From the NCBI RefSeq assembly GCF_900129545.1, contig NZ_FQWB01000005.1:62001-126000 (forward strand): DNA of 64,000 nt, given 5' to 3'. Positions 60,005 to 64,000 of the stretch are shown in pieces (the stretch's first letter is position 1; every line of letters begins with the position of its first letter). The notes below the pieces were generated by a model that made no database searches, had not been told where the DNA came from, and saw only the letters and a list, made by a program, of their open reading frames with translations. A program made the translations under genes and the position numbers. This DNA comes from Flavobacterium fluvii. Its GTDB lineage: Bacteria; Bacteroidota; Bacteroidia; Flavobacteriales; Flavobacteriaceae.

Positions 60005-62695
60005 TTGAATACAAACTTATTTAATATCGTTTTATTATCAATTTTCCTAACAATAGGATCTTGTAATTTATATTCACAAGATATAAAGAATAAAACTAAG
60101 GCGATACCAGCACAAAAACAAAAAGACAGTTCCATTTTAACTCCTGATATTAAAGACGATACCGTTCCTATTGCAAAAACGGAAACGGATACTTTAAAAA
60201 AAGACAGCATTCAACCCAAAGCAATTCTTGAAGGTAAAGTAAAATATAATGCGGAAAATTATGTCAAAATCGAGCAAAAGAAAAAGCTGATTACTCTATA
60301 TGACAAAGCCGAACTTTACTATCAGGATATCGAGTTAAAAGCTGGAATCATAGTAATGAACTATGAAAAAAACGAGGTTTATGCTGGGCGAATAAAAGAT
60401 TCCACCGGCAAATACACCCAATTCCCCAATTTCAAGCAAGGTGAAAACGTCATAGAACCTGATTCTATCCGTTTTAATTTCAAGAGCAAAAAAGCCTTGA
60501 TTTGGAATTCAAGAACCGACCAAGGAGAATTCAAGGTCAAAGCCGCAATTACAAAAAAAGAAAATGATTCCGTTTATTTCTTGAAAGGAGCTCGATTTAC
60601 CACATCTACAGACGTTGATAACCCAGAATATTATTTCCAGACCAGCAAAGTAAAATTTATTCCCGGCAAGAAAGTGGTTACCGGATTGACCCACATGGTT
60701 ATAGCCAACGTTCCCACGCCAATAGCACTACCCTTCGCTTTTTTCCCAATGAGCAAGGAAACCAGTGTTTCGGGAATTCTGTTGCCAAGTTATAACGATT
60801 CCTCTCGAGGATTTTCGTTGCAAAATGGAGGGTATTATTTTGCACTTAGCGACAATTATGATTTAACCGTTTTAGGAGATTATTATACCAACGGAAGTTA
60901 TGCATTTCGATTTGAATCTTCTTACGCCAAAAGATACAGGTATCGAGGTAATTTTAACTTTAGATTCGAAAATTTAATTAACAGCGAAAGAGGCTACCCG
61001 GATTATTCGAAGCAAAACATTTACAATCTTCAATGGTCTCATTCAAAAGATTCCAAAGGAAGTCCCAATTCCAACTTTTCTGCATCGGTAAATATGGGAA
61101 GCAGTAAATATTTCAAAGAATCCATTAATCAAACCAATACCGGTTCTAATTTAAACAATACCCTAAGTTCTTCTGTTTCTTACAGCAAAACCTTCTACGG
61201 ATTAGTCGGATCTAGATTGTCTTTATCTGCAACACATTCGCAAAATACCCAAACTTCAGAAATCAACATGACATTGCCTGATTTGCAATACAGTGTAGAT
61301 CGTATTTATCCTTTCGTGGGCAAAGATGGTGTTAAAAAAGGTTTTTTCAAGAACATCAATTTACAATATAATGTAAGCGGGAAAAACAGTTTCGTGACTA
61401 CAGACTCCTTGTTCTTTAAATCCGAGATGTTTGATGAAGCGCAAATTGGGGCTAAGCATTCCATTCCATTAAGCACCAATTTCAAAATATTCAAATACTT
61501 TAGTGGTTCCGCTTCGACAAATTATGAAGAAGTTTGGGTTTTGAAAACCATACAAAGAAATTATAATGCCGACCAAAGCCAGGTAGTCGATAAAACAATG
61601 AATGGTTTTGATGCTTATCGTACCTACAATTTCACAAGTAGTTTGGGAACCACGATTTACGGAACATTTAATTTTGGCGAGGATAAAAAAATAAAATCCA
61701 TTCGACACGTAATGCGCCCATCCGTATCCTATGGCTATACTCCTAGTTTCGAAAAATACTACGACACCTACGCCACAGATGCAAGCGGAACAATGACCAA
61801 GGATTATACCCGATTTGAAGGTGGAATTTTTGGAGCTCCGTCCAATACTAATTCCAACCGACTAGGATTTGATTTGAGCAATACTTTTGAAGCTAAAGTT
61901 ACAGACAAAGACAGCACAAAAACGGAAGCCAAAAAAATTATGCTGCTGAACAATTTGAATCTTTCCACCGGTTATGACCTCAATGCAGATGGTGTCAACA
62001 CACTGGCTTGGGATCCCGTTAGAGTAAGTGGAGGAACACAATTTTTTGACAACAAGCTGAACATGAATTTCGGGGCAACATTAGACCCGTATGCCATCGA
62101 CAATTCCGGTAAACGAATTAATGAATACAACATCAATAATGGCGGTAGCTTGTTTAGAATGACCAGCGCCAACATGACCATGAATTATTCCGTTTCAAGC
62201 TCAAAAGAATCGGACAAAGACAAAGATAAAAACAAGCAAAGCCAAAGAAATGGTGGTCGCGATGACGATTTATTTGGTAGAAACACCATTGACCATACCA
62301 GAGGTGGCAGCCAATTGGAAGAAAAGGAAGAAGAAGGAAAAGATGCAGTTACAGAATTTTTTACTTCAGTAATACCTTGGGACATGACATTTGCCTATTC
62401 ATTGACCTATGGAAACAACAACAGGGAAAGTAAAATTATCGGTAATTCGATAATGGTCTCCGCCAATACCGACTTGACACCAAAATGGAAAGTAGGAGTC
62501 TCTACTGGATATGATTTTGTACAGAATGGAGTTACCTACACCCAACTTCGTTTTGAAAGAGATTTATTGAGTTGGAGAATGGATTTCACTTGGCAACCCT
62601 TTGGAGACAATGCAAATTGGAGCTTTTTCATCGGGATAAAATCAGGTATATTGAGCGATATTAAATTCGACAAGCGAAGCATAAACAACAACTAA
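60005..62695 (+). CDS. lptD: LPS-assembly protein LptD (OstA/Imp type)
   Basis: The 896-residue protein (from a TTG start at 60005) has a signal peptide followed by the OstA beta-jelly-roll domain (about 75-200, KYNAENYVKIEQKKKLITLYDKAELYYQDIELKAG-type text) and a large beta-barrel. The TNGSYAFRFESSYAKRYRY strand is typical. It forms the outer-membrane machine that inserts LPS. There is no ATG or GTG near the front; TTG at 60005 begins the best signal peptide and a promoter-like box lies upstream, so the longer frame from 59921 is less likely. A charged low-complexity insert (about 735-790) is unusual for the family. Confidence 0.87.
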   Translation: MNTNLFNIVLLSIFLTIGSCNLYSQDIKNKTKAIPAQKQKDSSILTPDIKDDTVPIAKTETDTLKKDSIQPKAILEGKVKYNAENYVKIEQKKKLITLYDKAELYYQDIELKAGIIVMNYEKNEVYAGRIKDSTGKYTQFPNFKQGENVIEPDSIRFNFKSKKALIWNSRTDQGEFKVKAAITKKENDSVYFLKGARFTTSTDVDNPEYYFQTSKVKFIPGKKVVTGLTHMVIANVPTPIALPFAFFPMSKETSVSGILLPSYNDSSRGFSLQNGGYYFALSDNYDLTVLGDYYTNGSYAFRFESSYAKRYRYRGNFNFRFENLINSERGYPDYSKQNIYNLQWSHSKDSKGSPNSNFSASVNMGSSKYFKESINQTNTGSNLNNTLSSSVSYSKTFYGLVGSRLSLSATHSQNTQTSEINMTLPDLQYSVDRIYPFVGKDGVKKGFFKNINLQYNVSGKNSFVTTDSLFFKSEMFDEAQIGAKHSIPLSTNFKIFKYFSGSASTNYEEVWVLKTIQRNYNADQSQVVDKTMNGFDAYRTYNFTSSLGTTIYGTFNFGEDKKIKSIRHVMRPSVSYGYTPSFEKYYDTYATDASGTMTKDYTRFEGGIFGAPSNTNSNRLGFDLSNTFEAKVTDKDSTKTEAKKIMLLNNLNLSTGYDLNADGVNTLAWDPVRVSGGTQFFDNKLNMNFGATLDPYAIDNSGKRINEYNINNGGSLFRMTSANMTMNYSVSSSKESDKDKDKNKQSQRNGGRDDDLFGRNTIDHTRGGSQLEEKEEEGKDAVTEFFTSVIPWDMTFAYSLTYGNNNRESKIIGNSIMVSANTDLTPKWKVGVSTGYDFVQNGVTYTQLRFERDLLSWRMDFTWQPFGDNANWSFFIGIKSGILSDIKFDKRSINNN

Positions 62696-62702
62696 TAATT
62701 GT

Positions 62703-62710
62703 TACTTTTG
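62703..62710 (+). promoter_or_regulatory. Candidate -7 box (TACTTTTG) for ridA
   Basis: TACTTTTG fits TAnnTTTG and lies 33 bases before the start of the RidA gene. Confidence 0.45.
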
Positions 62711-62743
62711 TTTTAAAAATTAGTACTTCTAAAATTAAAAACC

Positions 62744-63124
62744 ATGAAAAAAATAATTTTTACCGAAAATGCTCCAGCACCAATTGGACCTTACAACCAA
62801 GCAGTGCTATCAGGCAACACCCTTTATACTTCAGGACAAATTGCAATAGATCCTAAGACTGGAGAATTGGTTACAGCAAACATTGAGGCAGAAACCCAAC
62901 AGGTTATGCAAAATATGAAAGCGGTCTTGGAAGCTGCCGGAATGACCTTTGAAAACGTGGTAAAAACCAGCATTTTTATAATGAATATGGGGGATTTTGG
63001 CTCCATAAATACTGTTTACGGTTCTTATTTCAACGAAAAAACCGCTCCAGCACGTGAAACGGTTCAAGTGGCTTGTTTGCCAAAAAATGTAAATGTGGAA
63101 ATTTCTATGATTGCTGTGCTATAG
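62744..63124 (+). CDS. ridA: RidA family 2-iminobutanoate/2-iminopropanoate deaminase
   Basis: The 126-residue protein has the complete RidA (YjgF) signature, including PAPIGPYNQAVL at the start, SGQIAIDPKTGEL, and PARETVQVACLP near the end with the catalytic Arg. It removes reactive enamine/imine intermediates formed by PLP enzymes. Its last 20 bases overlap the end of the methylglyoxal synthase gene on the other strand. Confidence 0.93.
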   Translation: MKKIIFTENAPAPIGPYNQAVLSGNTLYTSGQIAIDPKTGELVTANIEAETQQVMQNMKAVLEAAGMTFENVVKTSIFIMNMGDFGSINTVYGSYFNEKTAPARETVQVACLPKNVNVEISMIAVL

Positions 63125-63485
63125 CATTCAATAATAATTGTGCTGTTGCTTCATTTGTAGCCAACGGCACATTATGAACATCGCAAACACGGATTAACAT
63201 ATTGACATCGGATTCGTGTGGATGACTGGATAAAGGGTCTTTGAAAAACAAGACCATTTTAGTTTTTCCTTCGGCAACCCTTGCGGCAATTTGCGCATCA
63301 CCTCCTTGTGGTCCCGAAAGCATTTTTTTTACCTTAATACCAACACTTTCTGCCTTGCCTCCAGTAGTTCCCGTGGCTATTATATTGATGGTGTCACGAT
63401 CCAGAATATGTTTGTTTTTGTTCAAAAACTGGACCATGTCAGCCTTTTTTCCATCGTGGGCAATAATTGCTATTTCCATTTTCAT
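63105..63485 (-). CDS. mgsA: Methylglyoxal synthase
   Basis: The 126-residue enzyme converts dihydroxyacetone phosphate to methylglyoxal and phosphate. It keeps the motifs of E. coli MgsA (152 residues): AHDGKKADMVQF near the start, ATGTTGG, SGPQGGDAQI with the catalytic Asp, and FFKDPLSSHPHESDVNML. The start codon overlaps the stop of the upstream kinase gene by one base (TAATG), a sign of translational coupling. Its 3' end overlaps ridA. Confidence 0.94.
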   Translation of the reverse strand: MKMEIAIIAHDGKKADMVQFLNKNKHILDRDTINIIATGTTGGKAESVGIKVKKMLSGPQGGDAQIAARVAEGKTKMVLFFKDPLSSHPHESDVNMLIRVCDVHNVPLATNEATAQLLLNAIAQQS

Positions 63486-64000
63486 TATTTATTGGCAATA
63501 TGATAAGCAATAAGTCCGTCGATAGGTCTTCTTAGCACATTACCCAATCGCAATTCATATTTATCAAAGGTCAATTGTAATTCCTCTTTCAGGTAAAAAG
63601 CAATCGAACCCACAAAATGAATCTGCACTTCTTTGCAATTATCATATTGTTTGATATAATTTTTCACGAAAGACTTCATTCCTTTCAAAATGATTTTTTG
63701 ACAAAATTCAGTTTCCTTGTGTTTAATCAAGAACTTCGCGAATGTCGCCAAATAAGCATTTGGATTTGGCTCTTTATATAGTTTGTTTTTAATAAAATCA
63801 GGATCTAAATTGTATTCCTTTTCGAATTCCTGTGCCAAATCCTTTGGCATTTTATTAAAATAATATTTTCTGATTAGTTCTTTTCCAAAAACGTTACCGC
63901 TGCAATCATCCATAACGATATAACCAAGTGATTGCACTTTTTGATGCAAAATTTTGCCGTCAAAATAGCTGCAGTTGGAACCTGTTCCCAAAATACTCAC
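63485..64000 (-). CDS. N-acetylglucosamine kinase-like ATPase (partial, start outside window)
   Basis: About 171 residues of the C-terminal part are seen, beginning SILGTGSNCSYFDG (phosphate-binding loop) and ending GNVLRRPIDGLIAYHIANK. The text VMDDCSGNVFGKELIRKYY and FVGSIAFYLKEEL matches the BadF/BadG/BcrA/BcrD ATPase family, in Bacteroidetes mostly eukaryotic-type N-acetylglucosamine kinases. It feeds directly into the mgsA gene (one-base overlap). The first roughly 110 residues are beyond the window end. Confidence 0.8.
   Translation of the reverse strand: MSILGTGSNCSYFDGKILHQKVQSLGYIVMDDCSGNVFGKELIRKYYFNKMPKDLAQEFEKEYNLDPDFIKNKLYKEPNPNAYLATFAKFLIKHKETEFCQKIILKGMKSFVKNYIKQYDNCKEVQIHFVGSIAFYLKEELQLTFDKYELRLGNVLRRPIDGLIAYHIANK

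Noticed and set aside
1-64000. tRNA, rRNA, phage, IS element, replication origin or cobalamin/TPP-type riboswitch
   Set aside because: I looked in the spacers on both strands and found no convincing cloverleaf, rRNA segment, transposase, integrase or known riboswitch core.

Overview
The window (about 36-38% G+C by eye) is a chromosomal stretch from a Flavobacterium-like member of the Bacteroidetes. Support: many genes lack a Shine-Dalgarno sequence but follow the phylum's promoter (-33 TTG or TTTG, -7 TAnnTTTG); a bacillithiol gene (bshA), a Bacteroidetes-type LptD, a PrcB-like lipoprotein, a TonB-dependent receptor and a serine-palmitoyltransferase-like enzyme are present; and intergenic repeats resemble those common in this genus. 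No rRNA, tRNA, CRISPR array, phage or IS element was seen.

Layout. 0-5.4 kb: end of an outer-membrane beta-barrel gene, an acyltransferase-fold protein, an alpha-oxoamine synthase (sphingolipid/sulfonolipid type), a NYN-LOTUS RNA-binding protein and a membrane-anchored FMN/Fe-S glutamate-synthase-like protein. 5.4-8.1 kb: a PL4 rhamnogalacturonan lyase, then 0.7 kb without protein genes that holds two tandem homologous structured RNAs, each with promoter and terminator. 8.1-12.3 kb: lipocalin-like lipoprotein, RdgB, a DEAD-box helicase with a DbpA-like domain and RG-rich tail, and a carboxypeptidase-regulatory-domain protein. 12.4-18.2 kb: an accessory run of small single-gene units, all on the + strand (unknown protein flanked by an inverted repeat, two SRPBCC proteins, a secreted protein, a TPR lipoprotein, two VOC proteins). 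18.2-24.1 kb: LLM oxidoreductase, PH-domain protein, a TetR / small protein / MFS unit, repeat-rich spacer, GMP reductase and a cupin.

24.2-32.3 kb is a hexuronate operon read from one good promoter at about 31.2 kb: two KDG kinase paralogues, a YhcH protein, KDPG aldolase, a mannonate oxidoreductase-type SDR, mannonate dehydratase and a hexuronate transporter. A LacI-type regulator is divergent and lacks a normal start codon. Together they convert fructuronate/tagaturonate-type intermediates through KDG and KDPG to pyruvate and glyceraldehyde-3-phosphate; uronate isomerase is not in the window. 32.4-36.2 kb: exported protein, transaldolase, an SDR, the SRP 4.5S-type RNA (minus strand, about 35.0-35.1 kb) and a glutaminyl cyclase lipoprotein.

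36.4-42.4 kb: two histidine-degradation genes (hutI, hutG) separated by an AraC-family regulator, two 78-bp direct repeats 404 bp apart that look like operators, and several very small membrane-peptide genes with terminators. 42.4-52.5 kb: RhlE-type helicase, Hsp20, a TPR hybrid histidine kinase, a DAACS symporter, chorismate synthase, two small beta-barrel proteins, PrcB-like lipoprotein and BshA. 52.5-64 kb: a minus-strand cluster (amidase, MlaD-like protein, two HdrBC-like Fe-S proteins, an unnamed conserved protein, a Cys-rich small protein and a TonB receptor), divergent LptD, then RidA converging with methylglyoxal synthase and a partial N-acetylglucosamine kinase.

The most interesting observations are the tandem covarying RNAs at 7.56-8.05 kb (candidates for the Bacteroidetes 6S-type RNA) and the AraC-linked repeat/small-peptide region at 38.5-39.3 kb.
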